From a virus: 30,058 nt of DNA. A program made the position numbers and the translations under genes. The notes under the pieces were generated by a model. That model saw only the letters and a program-made list of their open reading frames with translations. It did no database searches and was not told the origin of the DNA. Positions 1 through 7,217 of the stretch are shown here, piece by piece; the first letter of the stretch is position 1; each line of letters opens with the position of its first letter. The stretch lies in IMG/VR virus record IMGVR_UViG_3300009187_000058, positions 1 to 30,058 of that record; one strand, 5' to 3'.

Positions 1-1
1 G

Positions 2-151
2 AACACACAAGTAGTGGTTACAGCATTCAATGCTGCTGCCGGGGCTTTCACTGTGCTTGAATGGCTAGCTAAAGCTGTAAAGCCTATACTAATCATTGGT
101 GCTTTCTTCGGTGCTGTTTGGCTTGCGATACAAAATAAACTACATCAATAA
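2..151 (+). CDS. C-terminal part of a small membrane protein (5' end outside window)
   Basis: An open frame enters from the left edge and stops with TAA at 149-151, leaving 49 residues. The last third holds one hydrophobic segment (around visible residues 28-43, ILIIGAFFGAVWLAI) followed by a short polar tail NKLHQ, so it looks like a membrane protein ending in the cytoplasm or periplasm. The stop overlaps the next start as TAATG, which suggests translational coupling. Its place at the head of a lysis-like cluster makes a holin or other envelope role possible, but nothing specific is recognised. Confidence 0.55.
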   Translation, partial: NTQVVVTAFNAAAGAFTVLEWLAKAVKPILIIGAFFGAVWLAIQNKLHQ

Positions 152-441
152 TGAAATGGGTGGCGGCTGCACTGTTGATAGTGAGCTTACTTGTTTCAGC
201 AGCAGAGGACAAATGTAGTGTTCAACAGTTTTATGGTATAGCTTACACTATTCATAATCCTTCAGAACGGCATCAACAAATGTCTGCGTGGTTAACTAAC
301 CATGAAAGTTTTTGTTCTAGTAAAGACATGGTTGTTATTTGGAACAACTTGCCTGAGTGGGCGGGAACAGCAGACAGCGCAGAAATAAGAAGCAAAGTTG
401 TTCGTGCTTATAATATGGCAATTGAAAGGGAAAAGAAATGA
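151..441 (+). CDS. Small secreted protein with signal peptide, function unknown
   Basis: A 96-residue protein. Residues 1-18 (MKWVAAALLIVSLLVSAA) look like a Sec signal peptide: one Lys, a hydrophobic core, and a likely cleavage after VSA or AA. The mature part is about 78 residues with two cysteines (about 22 and 55) that could form a periplasmic disulfide. There is no lipobox cysteine at the cleavage site, so an o-spanin-type lipoprotein is not supported. It is coupled upstream by TAATG and downstream by ATGA at 438-441. A periplasmic role in lysis or superinfection exclusion is a guess from position only. Confidence 0.65.
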   Translation: MKWVAAALLIVSLLVSAAEDKCSVQQFYGIAYTIHNPSERHQQMSAWLTNHESFCSSKDMVVIWNNLPEWAGTADSAEIRSKVVRAYNMAIEREKK

Positions 442-677
442 TCCCTCCAATACACAAGTGGTATCCAATGGTACAGCCAGAGAGCTATCCAAACAGGACA
501 GATGCGCTTGAGCGAAGGGCTGAGCGTATGACGGAAGAATATAAGCAAGCCTTGAAGATGAAGAAGGTGAAGGATAAAATTGATGATCTTGAGTTTGAGT
601 TGTACGTTAAGAAAGCAGAACGAAACCAACTGAGTCTTGAGATATTTACAAATCGTAAACTTGATGTGTACATATAG
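438..677 (+). CDS. Small charged coiled-coil protein, function unknown
   Basis: A 79-residue protein with no membrane segment. Residues 1-20 are Pro- and Tyr-rich (IPPIHKWYPMVQPESYP). Residues 24-72 are strongly charged and predicted helical, with heptad-like spacing of Leu, Ile and Met, consistent with a coiled coil. It starts in an ATGA overlap with the secreted protein. I do not recognise a family. Being between a secreted and a membrane protein, it could be a small virion or lysis accessory protein. Confidence 0.6.
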   Translation: MIPPIHKWYPMVQPESYPNRTDALERRAERMTEEYKQALKMKKVKDKIDDLEFELYVKKAERNQLSLEIFTNRKLDVYI

Positions 678-686
678 GAGACTTAA

Positions 687-950
687 ATGGAAGATGTAAA
701 AAGTAAATTGACATTCTATGTAACCTTCATGGTTAGCTTTACATTATGTATTTCTGTGTTAGCTATGGTAACTGCATTTGTATTGGGCTTATGGGCAAAA
801 GAAGTAGATAATGCAGAAATATTTAAATTGATAAGCCCTGCTTTTCAAACTATTATCGGTGGATTTATTGGACTATTAGCAGGTGTTAAACTGTCCCATG
901 ATGATGACCATATCAATCATTGTTCTAAAGGAGATAAAAATGATGAATAA
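687..950 (+). CDS. Two-TM small membrane protein, holin candidate
   Basis: An 87-residue protein preceded by TAGGAG at about 675-680. Two hydrophobic stretches are visible: about residues 8-36 (TFYVTFMVSFTLCISVLAMV and on) and about 50-67 (SPAFQTIIGGFIGLLAGV). A short polar tail rich in His, Asp and Lys follows (HDDDHINHCSKGDKNDE). Size, two TM helices and a charged C-terminus match many class II holins, and the GH24 endolysin lies 0.9 kb downstream. The larger membrane protein at 1360 is a second candidate. It overlaps the next gene by 11 nt. Confidence 0.6.
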   Translation: MEDVKSKLTFYVTFMVSFTLCISVLAMVTAFVLGLWAKEVDNAEIFKLISPAFQTIIGGFIGLLAGVKLSHDDDHINHCSKGDKNDE

Positions 951-1350
951 AGGCTTGGTTTCACCTCGTGGAACTATTAAAGAAACTAATGGTTCTATTG
1001 GTGAACTAATTGGTACACTGTTTTTGAGCAGAGAGATTACTCATAGAGAACACTTAAAGACAACTAGTTTTTCTCAGCACATGGCATTACAGAATTTCTA
1101 CGATAATATTATTGAAACTGCCGATAGCATCACTGAAGCATATCAAGGTAGGAATGGAATCATTGATATTCCTTTTGTCCCTAATGATTACACTGGTTCT
1201 ATCATTGAAGTTCTTCAAGAACTTCTTGATTATATTGAAAGCATTAGATATACGGCTGTTCCTCAAGAAGATACAGCTATTCAAAACTTAATTGATGAGT
1301 CAGTTGCTTTATTCTTAAGCACTCTTTATAAACTTAAACAGTTGAAGTAA
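940..1350 (+). CDS. DUF5856-like phage protein
   Basis: The start is placed at ATG 940 (MMNKGLVSP) because AAGGAG at about 928-933 lies just upstream. An in-frame ATG at 883 has no such site and lies deep inside the previous gene. The 136-residue protein is mostly helical. Its pattern LIGTLFLSREITHREHL, then SFSQHMALQNFYDNIIE, then EAYQG, then a C-terminal DESVALFLSTLYKLKQL matches what I recall of phage family DUF5856. That family has unknown function and a possible ferritin/Dps-like helical bundle. A structural or DNA-protecting role is inference. It sits between membrane proteins of the lysis region. Confidence 0.65.
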   Translation: MMNKGLVSPRGTIKETNGSIGELIGTLFLSREITHREHLKTTSFSQHMALQNFYDNIIETADSITEAYQGRNGIIDIPFVPNDYTGSIIEVLQELLDYIESIRYTAVPQEDTAIQNLIDESVALFLSTLYKLKQLK

Positions 1351-1359
1351 GAGAACATC

Positions 1360-1854
1360 ATGTTAGAAATGTTGAGTGGTGGTTTATTAGGCAGCATCTT
1401 TGGTGGTATCTTTCGGATGGCTCCTGAAGTGTTGAAATGGATGGACAAGAAGAATGAGCGTGAACATGAGCTTAATATGTTTAAGTTTCAATGTGACTTA
1501 GAAGCTCAGCGTGGTCAACAAAAGCTAGCAGAAATTGGTGCTCAAAGAGAAGCAGCTATTGATGTAGGTGTTATGGATGCCTTCAACAATGCCATCACAC
1601 AGCAAGCAGAGATGGTTAAAGCTGCTGGTGGATGGGTAGCTAGTCTATCTGCTTCTGTGCGTCCTGTAGTAACTTACTGGGTATTGTTTGTTTGGAGCTT
1701 TATTCATGTGTGGTTTGCATACAACGCATGGCTTGGTGGTGCATTAGCTACTGATGTATTTAAAACCATGATGACACCAGACTTTTCAGCCTTGTTAGCA
1801 GGTACTATCAACTACTGGTTCCTTGATCGTACATTGTCCAAGCGTGGGCTATGA
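1360..1854 (+). CDS. Membrane protein next to endolysin, holin candidate
   Basis: A 164-residue protein. The N-terminus is glycine-rich and amphipathic (MLEMLSGGLLGSIFGGIFRM). A charged helix follows (about 27-65, KKNEREHELNMFKFQ), and the C-terminal half has two clear hydrophobic segments (about 100-125 and 142-153) ending in DRTLSKRGL. This layout is common in phage proteins encoded directly before the endolysin and often annotated as holins. Its TGA overlaps the lysozyme start (ATGA at 1851-1854), so the two are probably made together. The endolysin has no signal sequence and would need a holin. Confidence 0.55.
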   Translation: MLEMLSGGLLGSIFGGIFRMAPEVLKWMDKKNEREHELNMFKFQCDLEAQRGQQKLAEIGAQREAAIDVGVMDAFNNAITQQAEMVKAAGGWVASLSASVRPVVTYWVLFVWSFIHVWFAYNAWLGGALATDVFKTMMTPDFSALLAGTINYWFLDRTLSKRGL

Positions 1855-2291
1855 ACTTAGACATTGCAGCAGATCTCTGCAAGAAGTTTGAGGGCTTTAG
1901 AAGCAAGCCATATCTCTGTCCTGCTGGTGTAGCAACGATAGGATATGGCTCCACCTACTATGCTAATGGTACTAAGGTGACTCTACAGGACACACCAATC
2001 AGTGAGACAGAGGCTTCTGCTTTGTTATTGAGTGAGTTGCAACATACATATCTTCCCGGTGCTCTTAGGTTGTGTCCCAACTTAGCAGCACATGAAAAAA
2101 GATTGAATGCCATTGTAGACTTTTGTTATAATTTAGGTGTTGGTAGATTACAGTCTTCTACACTTAGACGAAAAATAGTGGCAGAGAATTGGGAAGAGGC
2201 TAAAGAAGAACTTCTTAAATGGAACAAGGGTGGCGGTAAGGTATTAGCTGGTCTTGACAAAAGAAGAAAAGCTGAATGTGCCTTAATGTAG
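1851..2291 (+). CDS. Endolysin, GH24 phage lysozyme
   Basis: A 146-residue muramidase of the T4/P22 lysozyme family, expected to cut the MurNAc-GlcNAc bond of peptidoglycan at the end of infection. The N-terminal motif KKFEGFR gives catalytic Glu14. The usual Glu-x8-Asp/Cys-x5-Thr triad is present as E14, C23 and T29 (LCPAGVATIGYG), so this is the cysteine variant. Further family marks are a LNAIVDFCYNLG helix (about 85-96) and a C-terminal KWNKGGGKVLAGLDKRRKAE. Length is close to the usual 145-165. No signal peptide or SAR helix is seen, so release should depend on a holin. Confidence 0.92.
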   Translation: MNLDIAADLCKKFEGFRSKPYLCPAGVATIGYGSTYYANGTKVTLQDTPISETEASALLLSELQHTYLPGALRLCPNLAAHEKRLNAIVDFCYNLGVGRLQSSTLRRKIVAENWEEAKEELLKWNKGGGKVLAGLDKRRKAECALM

Positions 2292-2293
2292 TA

Positions 2294-2322
2294 TTGACTG
2301 ATGTTAATATTTGTGGTATGAC
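2294..2322 (+). promoter_or_regulatory. Candidate sigma70-type promoter after the endolysin
   Basis: TTGACT (2294-2299) and TATGAC (2317-2322) are separated by 17 nt, matching 5/6 and 4/6 of the -35 and -10 consensus. It lies in the 48-nt gap between the endolysin and the HExxH gene, the longest gap on the + strand, and faces the virion-protein block. A host-type promoter here could boost the genes from 2340 to 12260. Only sequence resemblance supports it. Confidence 0.4.
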
Positions 2323-2339
2323 AAGAGGCAAGATATATA

Positions 2340-2648
2340 ATGTTACCTTCTTCTCTTAGTATTATTGGAAGAGAGATACCTATAAAGTTGGTAGAGGAGT
2401 TTCCTAGCCAACTAGGTGAGTATAGTTATGAAGACTATTCAATTAAAATTAAGTCTGGTCAGCACCCCTTGGCGGCTGTAGATACATTGTTACATGAATG
2501 TATTCACGCTATAGACGACTGCTTCCAATTAAAAATGTCAGAGAGACAAGTGTATTGTGTAACTGTAGGAGTGATAGCACTGCTCAGAGATAACAGAGAT
2601 ATGCTTGCTTATTTGACTGAAGCAATAGAGAAACCAAGAAAAGTATGA
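2340..2648 (+). CDS. Small HExxH zinc-metallopeptidase-like protein
   Basis: A 102-residue protein. Residues 49-60 (TLLHECIHAIDD) contain a textbook HExxH zinc-binding motif (H52, E53, H56) in a helix flanked by hydrophobic positions. A YSIKIKSG strand and a short loop precede it, as in minimal SprT- or gluzincin-like folds. A third zinc ligand is not obvious, though several acidic residues lie nearby (D59, D60). The gene overlaps the next one by 4 nt (ATGA), tying it to the large virion protein. It may process a structural protein or help cell-wall passage. Substrate and activity are unknown. Confidence 0.65.
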   Translation: MLPSSLSIIGREIPIKLVEEFPSQLGEYSYEDYSIKIKSGQHPLAAVDTLLHECIHAIDDCFQLKMSERQVYCVTVGVIALLRDNRDMLAYLTEAIEKPRKV

Positions 2649-5137
2649 AAGATTTTACAGCACAACAAAAGGAAATCGTAGCTAGGAAGCTTGGCTATGA
2701 TGGTCCTATGCAGGGCTTTGATGAGTTCATTGCATCTTCTCCTTCTTTAGAAGCTAAATATGCTGCCATTACAAACAAGTTTGTTGAACGTATGGCTAAT
2801 GGTGGATTTGTTAAGTATGCTGAAGGTGGTGCTGTAGGTGCTGTTCGCCCCCCTATTGGTGATCGTATCATTGATGAGGATGGAAATACTGTAATTAATG
2901 ACCGTCCAACATTACCTCCTCCTCCCCCTGAGTTTCCTGCTCAAGGTAATACAGATGAGTTTGGTAAGCCTCTTGTTGGTGCTCCTTCTCAAGTATATGC
3001 TGCTCAAATTGCAGCAACCCCAGAACAAAACATTAGTGTAACTCCAAGAGCTGGAGCACAAGCCACTCAAGTTACTGGTGCTGCTACCGCTACAGCGGGA
3101 CAAGCCACTGCTGGTCAAGCAGGACAGGCTGCAACATATGATGCTACTAAAGCAGCCCCTGCTGTTGGTGCTGCATTGGCTGGTGTCACTGGAGCTACTG
3201 GCGAAGTGGCTAAAGAAGCTCAAGTTACAGCGGCACAAGGACAAGTGTCTAAGGAAGCTGTAGCTGCTGCTCAAAAAGTAGGCAAAGAATATATAGCTCC
3301 CGTTGAGGCAGCTAAGCGTGAGGTTGTAGCAGGGGAAATGATTACTCCTGTTACAGATGCTACGGCTGTTAAAGCGGCTGCTGCTCAAACTGCAGCACCA
3401 ACAGCAGTTACCGCAGCACAAGGTGTTGTGCAAGAGAACCAGCTTGTTAAAGCTGCTCAGATTGCTGAGAAGGATATGGCACAAGCAACAGCCATTACAG
3501 CAGCAGGGCTTGCTCCAGATGCTACAGTTGTTGCTGCTCGTTTAGATAAATTCACTGTAGATGATGGTACATTGGCTGCTGCTGCACAAGGCAATGTATC
3601 TGCTCAAGCCACAGTTCAGGGTCAATTAACAGAGCTGATGAAGAGCTTTGATGATGGAGCTACTCCTGCTTGGGCTGCTGGTGCTATGCGAGCTGCTAAT
3701 GCTGTGATGGCATCAAGGGGCTTGGGCAATAGTTCTATGGCTTCTACTGCCATCTTCCAAGCAGCTATGGAATCTGCGCTGCCTATTGCATCACAAGATG
3801 CACAAACCTTTGCAACAATGGGTTTGCAGAACTTAAACAATAGACAACAAGTGGCTTTGACAAATGCTGCTGCTCAACAAGGCTTATCATTACAGAATCT
3901 AAGTAATGAACAACAAGCTAGGTTGCAAAATGCTACTAGTTCTTTTCAACTTCAGAGCCAGAACTTGTCCAACATGCAACAAACAATGTTGGCTAACACT
4001 CAAATTAGAGCATCTCTACAGGGACAAAACCTAAGCAATGAACAACAAGCTGCTGTGGTTAATGCTGCTAGATATGCAGAACAAGCTAACATTAATTTAA
4101 ACAATGTTCAACAGGCTGCTTTGCACAACAGTGCTATGCAAGTTCAAGTTGATATGGCTAATACATCTAACAGACAGCAAGTTGCTTTGGCTAATGCTCA
4201 GATTGAAGCTGCCTTACAAGGTAAGGTATTAGATAATAGACAGCAAGCTGCTGTGTTAAATGCTGATAAGGTTTCTCAAGCTACCAACTTAACATTCACT
4301 GCAGAACAACAAGCTAAGCTGCATAATAGTGAGTTGTTAAAGTCTGTTGGTATGGCTGAGTTGTCTGCTTCACAAGCAGCCACCATTGCTAATGCAGCCA
4401 CTTATGCTGCTATGGATACAGCAAACCTTAATGCTAGACAGCAAGCTGCTGTTGTTAATGCTCAAGCGTTCTTGGCTATAGACATGAAGAACTTAGACAA
4501 TGAGCAACAAGCTGTATTGTTTAAAGCTCAAGCAACAACACAAGCATTGTTATCAGACACTGCTTCTGCTAATGCTGCTAAGCAATTTAATGCTGCTAGT
4601 GAGAATCAAGTTACTCAGTTTAATGCAACAATGACTACACAAGTTAGTCAGTTTAATGCATCACAGAAAACAGCAGTGAGTCAATTTAACACTGACCAAA
4701 CAAACTCTGTAGCTAAGTTTAATACAGAATCACAGAATCAGCGAGATACTTTTAATGCACAGCAGCGCTTGGTTATTGATCAAGCTAATGCTCAATGGCA
4801 AAGAGAAATCTCCACTTCTAACACAGCGGCTACCAATGCTGCTAACATGGCTAATGCTCAGCTAACACAGCAAGTAACTTTATCAGAATATAATAACAAT
4901 GTTCAGATGTATCGTGATGATGTTGCTCATGCTTGGCAGTCTTCTGAGAATGATGCTAACAGATCTACAACACTTGCTGCCTCAGAGATTGCTAGAGATG
5001 GACAACTAGCCATTGCTAAGGCTACAATTGAAGCTGGTAATGCTGCTGCTGTTGGTAATGTAGTTTCAAGAGTTGTTGGCAGTGATGCTGGTGGAAACTT
5101 AATTACTAGGGCAATTGACTGGATATTTGGAAACTAA
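2645..5137 (+). CDS. Large virion-type protein with long 11-residue-repeat helix
   Basis: An 830-residue protein. Residues 1-50 form a compact start (ARKLGYDGPMQGFDEFIAS) of a type I recall at the N-terminus of marine phage structural proteins. A double glycine motif follows (GGFVKYAEGGAV, 53-64). Residues about 85-300 are low-complexity Ala/Thr/Gln/Val sequence. Residues 396-637 are eleven tandem 22-residue units (type NLSNEQQAAVVNA...), continued by 11-residue units with QFNA from 647 to about 723. The tail ends in a hydrophobic segment (GGNLITRAIDWIFGN). Composition and setting suggest an elongated internal-virion or tail-associated fibre protein. No enzyme motif is seen. ATGA and TAATG overlaps bound it. 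Confidence 0.7.
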   Translation: MKDFTAQQKEIVARKLGYDGPMQGFDEFIASSPSLEAKYAAITNKFVERMANGGFVKYAEGGAVGAVRPPIGDRIIDEDGNTVINDRPTLPPPPPEFPAQGNTDEFGKPLVGAPSQVYAAQIAATPEQNISVTPRAGAQATQVTGAATATAGQATAGQAGQAATYDATKAAPAVGAALAGVTGATGEVAKEAQVTAAQGQVSKEAVAAAQKVGKEYIAPVEAAKREVVAGEMITPVTDATAVKAAAAQTAAPTAVTAAQGVVQENQLVKAAQIAEKDMAQATAITAAGLAPDATVVAARLDKFTVDDGTLAAAAQGNVSAQATVQGQLTELMKSFDDGATPAWAAGAMRAANAVMASRGLGNSSMASTAIFQAAMESALPIASQDAQTFATMGLQNLNNRQQVALTNAAAQQGLSLQNLSNEQQARLQNATSSFQLQSQNLSNMQQTMLANTQIRASLQGQNLSNEQQAAVVNAARYAEQANINLNNVQQAALHNSAMQVQVDMANTSNRQQVALANAQIEAALQGKVLDNRQQAAVLNADKVSQATNLTFTAEQQAKLHNSELLKSVGMAELSASQAATIANAATYAAMDTANLNARQQAAVVNAQAFLAIDMKNLDNEQQAVLFKAQATTQALLSDTASANAAKQFNAASENQVTQFNATMTTQVSQFNASQKTAVSQFNTDQTNSVAKFNTESQNQRDTFNAQQRLVIDQANAQWQREISTSNTAATNAANMANAQLTQQVTLSEYNNNVQMYRDDVAHAWQSSENDANRSTTLAASEIARDGQLAIAKATIEAGNAAAVGNVVSRVVGSDAGGNLITRAIDWIFGN
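3830..4813 (+). repeat. Tandem 66-nt / 33-nt coding repeats (22- and 11-residue periods)
   Basis: Eleven degenerate 66-nt units (3830-4555) encode 22-residue blocks that begin NLxN-x-QQA and carry a second Asn near position 12. After a 9-residue break, seven 33-nt units encode blocks such as QFNATMTTQVS, QFNASQKTAVS and QFNTDQTNSVA. Because 22 is twice 11, the whole stretch follows an undecad (11/3) rhythm, which favours a right-handed or nearly straight helical bundle rather than a heptad coiled coil. The repeats differ at many positions, so they are old. Confidence 0.8.
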
Positions 5138-5352
5138 TGATGAAAAATTTTGATAAGTTTTATAGCAAGGTTAGTGATATGGCAGATGAAAAGCTTGCTG
5201 CTAAAAAGACACAACCATCTAAAGGATTGGTAGCTAAAGGAGCTATGCAAGATAAGAAACAAGAAGAAAGCAACGATGTATACAATCAAGTTGCTGGATA
5301 CATTGCAGCCATTCGTAAACAAAAGATGGAGATATTAAATGGCAAATCCTAG
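5137..5352 (+). CDS. Small charged protein in virion block, function unknown
   Basis: A 71-residue protein starting in a TAATG overlap; a second ATG follows directly at 5140. It is Lys/Asp-rich and mostly helical, with a central SKGLVAKGAM (28-37). That stretch resembles motifs in the neighbouring virion genes (AKGLMARG at the end of the next protein, AKGGLASRR at the end of the 1680-aa protein). No membrane segment or enzyme motif is visible. It is probably a small structural or scaffold-like protein of the same assembly. The overlap with the next gene is 14 nt. Confidence 0.65.
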   Translation: MMKNFDKFYSKVSDMADEKLAAKKTQPSKGLVAKGAMQDKKQEESNDVYNQVAGYIAAIRKQKMEILNGKS

Positions 5353-5821
5353 TATGTTTCTATCAGCACCTATTCCCGGTCAATCATTAACAGTTGAGCC
5401 GGGTAATGTGCCGTGGGAGCAACCACCACAATATACAACGCTAGATGAGGTTGTTAAATTCTATTCAAATAAGATGAGTGATCCAGAAATTATGCTGGAC
5501 TTATTAGAATTAGTGAAGAGAGACATACCAATTCTTACTATTGTTAATACTCTAACTAAGAGCGCCCTCATGCAGGGCTATCACTATGTTGATGTGGGAT
5601 TCTTAGTGACTCCTATATTGGTAGAGATGATTAAAACCATTGCCGAGCTTAATGATGTTTCTTATGTTGTCTCTACTGCCGATAAGATTAAGAAAGACAC
5701 AGTTGATCCTAGAGTTATTAAAGAACTAATTGATGATATGAAGAAGACTAATACAGAAGTTCCAATGGCAGGGCAAGAAAAGCCTTTAGCTAAGGGCTTA
5801 ATGGCAAGAGGAGAAAAATAA
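5339..5821 (+). CDS. Conserved phage structural-type protein
   Basis: A 160-residue protein preceded by a GGAG element inside the previous gene. The N-terminus FLSAPIPGQSLTVEPGNVPW with PPQYTTLDEVVKFY resembles, from memory, virion proteins of marine T4- and T7-like phages that begin with PIPGQSLT. The middle is helical and hydrophobic (DIPILTIVNTLTKSALMQ, then VDVGFLVTPILVEMIKTIAE). The C-terminus is a charged tail ending LAKGLMARGEK (150-160), matching the glycine/lysine motif of its neighbours. It shares one base with the next start (TAATG). A virion role is inferred from similarity and location. Confidence 0.6.
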   Translation: MANPSMFLSAPIPGQSLTVEPGNVPWEQPPQYTTLDEVVKFYSNKMSDPEIMLDLLELVKRDIPILTIVNTLTKSALMQGYHYVDVGFLVTPILVEMIKTIAELNDVSYVVSTADKIKKDTVDPRVIKELIDDMKKTNTEVPMAGQEKPLAKGLMARGEK

Positions 5822-7215
5822 TGGCGGCATGGTTTGGAAGTTTTGCTGGTGGATTTGCTAAAGGATTGTCTGAGCAAATCACTAAGAAGGAAGAGGAACA
5901 ATCTGTTGCTGCTGCAGCCAGTATTACTAATATGTATCACAATGTTCAAGAGAAGAAGAAAGAAATTAATAAACAGAAAGAAGAATATAGAGCCACTGTA
6001 AGTGAGCTTGGTTCTTTTGTGTTTAAAGATGGTAACAAGTTTAATGATCAACAACTCATTACATTAGCTAGCAATCCAGAAATGGCTAAAGATATTGTTA
6101 AGCGCTTGCGTGATGATCCAGAACTGTCTTCTCGTCTTACACCAAGCTTTTTTAAAGCAGCAGAGAATGCTCCTACTGGTGTCAAAGCTGCTGATTATAT
6201 GGATGAGTTATTTAAAGTTCAAGCAGCAGCTACAGATAAGACTAAAGAATTGTTTAATACTGCTGCTAAGGGTGGTGGTTTAGTTGATCAGCTTGTGGCT
6301 GGTAATGGCTATACACAGGCACAGAAAGCCGCTGCTAAATATGGTATGACTGTAGAACAATTAATTGGATATCAAGACTTTACCACTAAGCGTCCTCCCA
6401 ACATGATGGGTGAAATGGACTATAGTCAACTTGCTAAGAGTAAAACATTTGAGCAAATTGAAAGTGATGCTCAAGTTAAAGCATTGAATGCTAAAACACC
6501 AGAGGAAAAACAGGCTGCTACAGACACACTGGCTAAGATTAAAATTACTAAGCAAGCTACAGATCTTGGTCACAAGAGAACTGAAGAAGATATTAGAAGT
6601 GATTTGGTTAATCAAGCACAAGATCCTAAAAAATCTCCACAAGAAAGAGCGCTTGCTGCTACACTTGTTCAACAGCGTATCAAGCTTATGTCTAATCCTA
6701 AAGACACTAACGAAGAGAAGGTCACACAGGCCAACCTTATTACTGTTGCTTCTAGAGGATTTGCGTCCACACTTGAGTCATTAGTTCCGGGTAAGTTTGT
6801 TACTTCTACAGATATGCAGGGTAACATTACTATCACTCCTAAGGGAATTGCTGACACCCAGATGAAGACAGCTTATGCTCAGTCTCGTAATGCCATCATC
6901 ACTGAATTTACTACACCAGATGGTAAGCCTAAGTCAGTTACTTCTAGGAATGCTCTGGTATCTATTGGTGTTACATTTGATCAAGATGGTAGAGCTATTA
7001 AAGCCACTCCTGAAACTGTGTTGATAAATGTTACACCTGCTCCTGCTCCTGCTGCAGCTCCTGCTGCTACCCGTGGTGGTCCTACGGCTCCACAACCTAA
7101 GCCAGCAGCCCCAGCATCAGCAATACCAGCCCCTAAAACTCAACCTGAATATGATGCTATCCCTAAGGGAACAAGATACATGGATACGGATGGTAAAGAA
7201 AAGGTTAAAACGTAA
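5821..7215 (+). CDS. Probable internal virion protein, 464 aa
   Basis: The N-terminus (MAAWFGSFAGGFAKGLSEQI) is glycine-rich and amphipathic, as in some membrane-active ejection proteins. Residues about 20-55 are strongly charged and coiled-coil-like. A long helical region continues to about 300, and a more beta-like stretch follows (KFVTSTDMQGNITITPKG). A Pro/Ala linker spans about 402-440. The last 25 residues (YDAIPKGTRYMDTDGKEKV) look like a short C-terminal motif that I recall at the ends of many phage virion proteins. No catalytic motif is found. It lies directly before the 1680-aa protein with a 2-nt gap, so the two probably work in one complex. Confidence 0.6.
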   Translation: MAAWFGSFAGGFAKGLSEQITKKEEEQSVAAAASITNMYHNVQEKKKEINKQKEEYRATVSELGSFVFKDGNKFNDQQLITLASNPEMAKDIVKRLRDDPELSSRLTPSFFKAAENAPTGVKAADYMDELFKVQAAATDKTKELFNTAAKGGGLVDQLVAGNGYTQAQKAAAKYGMTVEQLIGYQDFTTKRPPNMMGEMDYSQLAKSKTFEQIESDAQVKALNAKTPEEKQAATDTLAKIKITKQATDLGHKRTEEDIRSDLVNQAQDPKKSPQERALAATLVQQRIKLMSNPKDTNEEKVTQANLITVASRGFASTLESLVPGKFVTSTDMQGNITITPKGIADTQMKTAYAQSRNAIITEFTTPDGKPKSVTSRNALVSIGVTFDQDGRAIKATPETVLINVTPAPAPAAAPAATRGGPTAPQPKPAAPASAIPAPKTQPEYDAIPKGTRYMDTDGKEKVKT

Positions 7216-7217
7216 TT

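Noticed and set aside
151-441. Spanin lipoprotein
   Set aside because: A signal peptide is present but there is no lipobox cysteine at the cleavage site and no partner inner-membrane spanin was recognised.
883-939. Longer start for the DUF5856-like protein
   Set aside because: The extra 19 codons lie inside the two-TM gene, have no ribosome site and do not match the family; ATG 940 follows AAGGAG.
2912-3484. Antisense frame of 190 codons rich in Cys, Ser and Asn
   Set aside because: It is the mirror of Ala/Gln/Thr-rich GCT/CAA/ACA repeats in the real gene and has no start signal or protein-like pattern.
3830-4555. CRISPR-like regular repeats
   Set aside because: The 66-nt period has no constant repeat plus variable spacer pattern; units are degenerate and coding in one frame.
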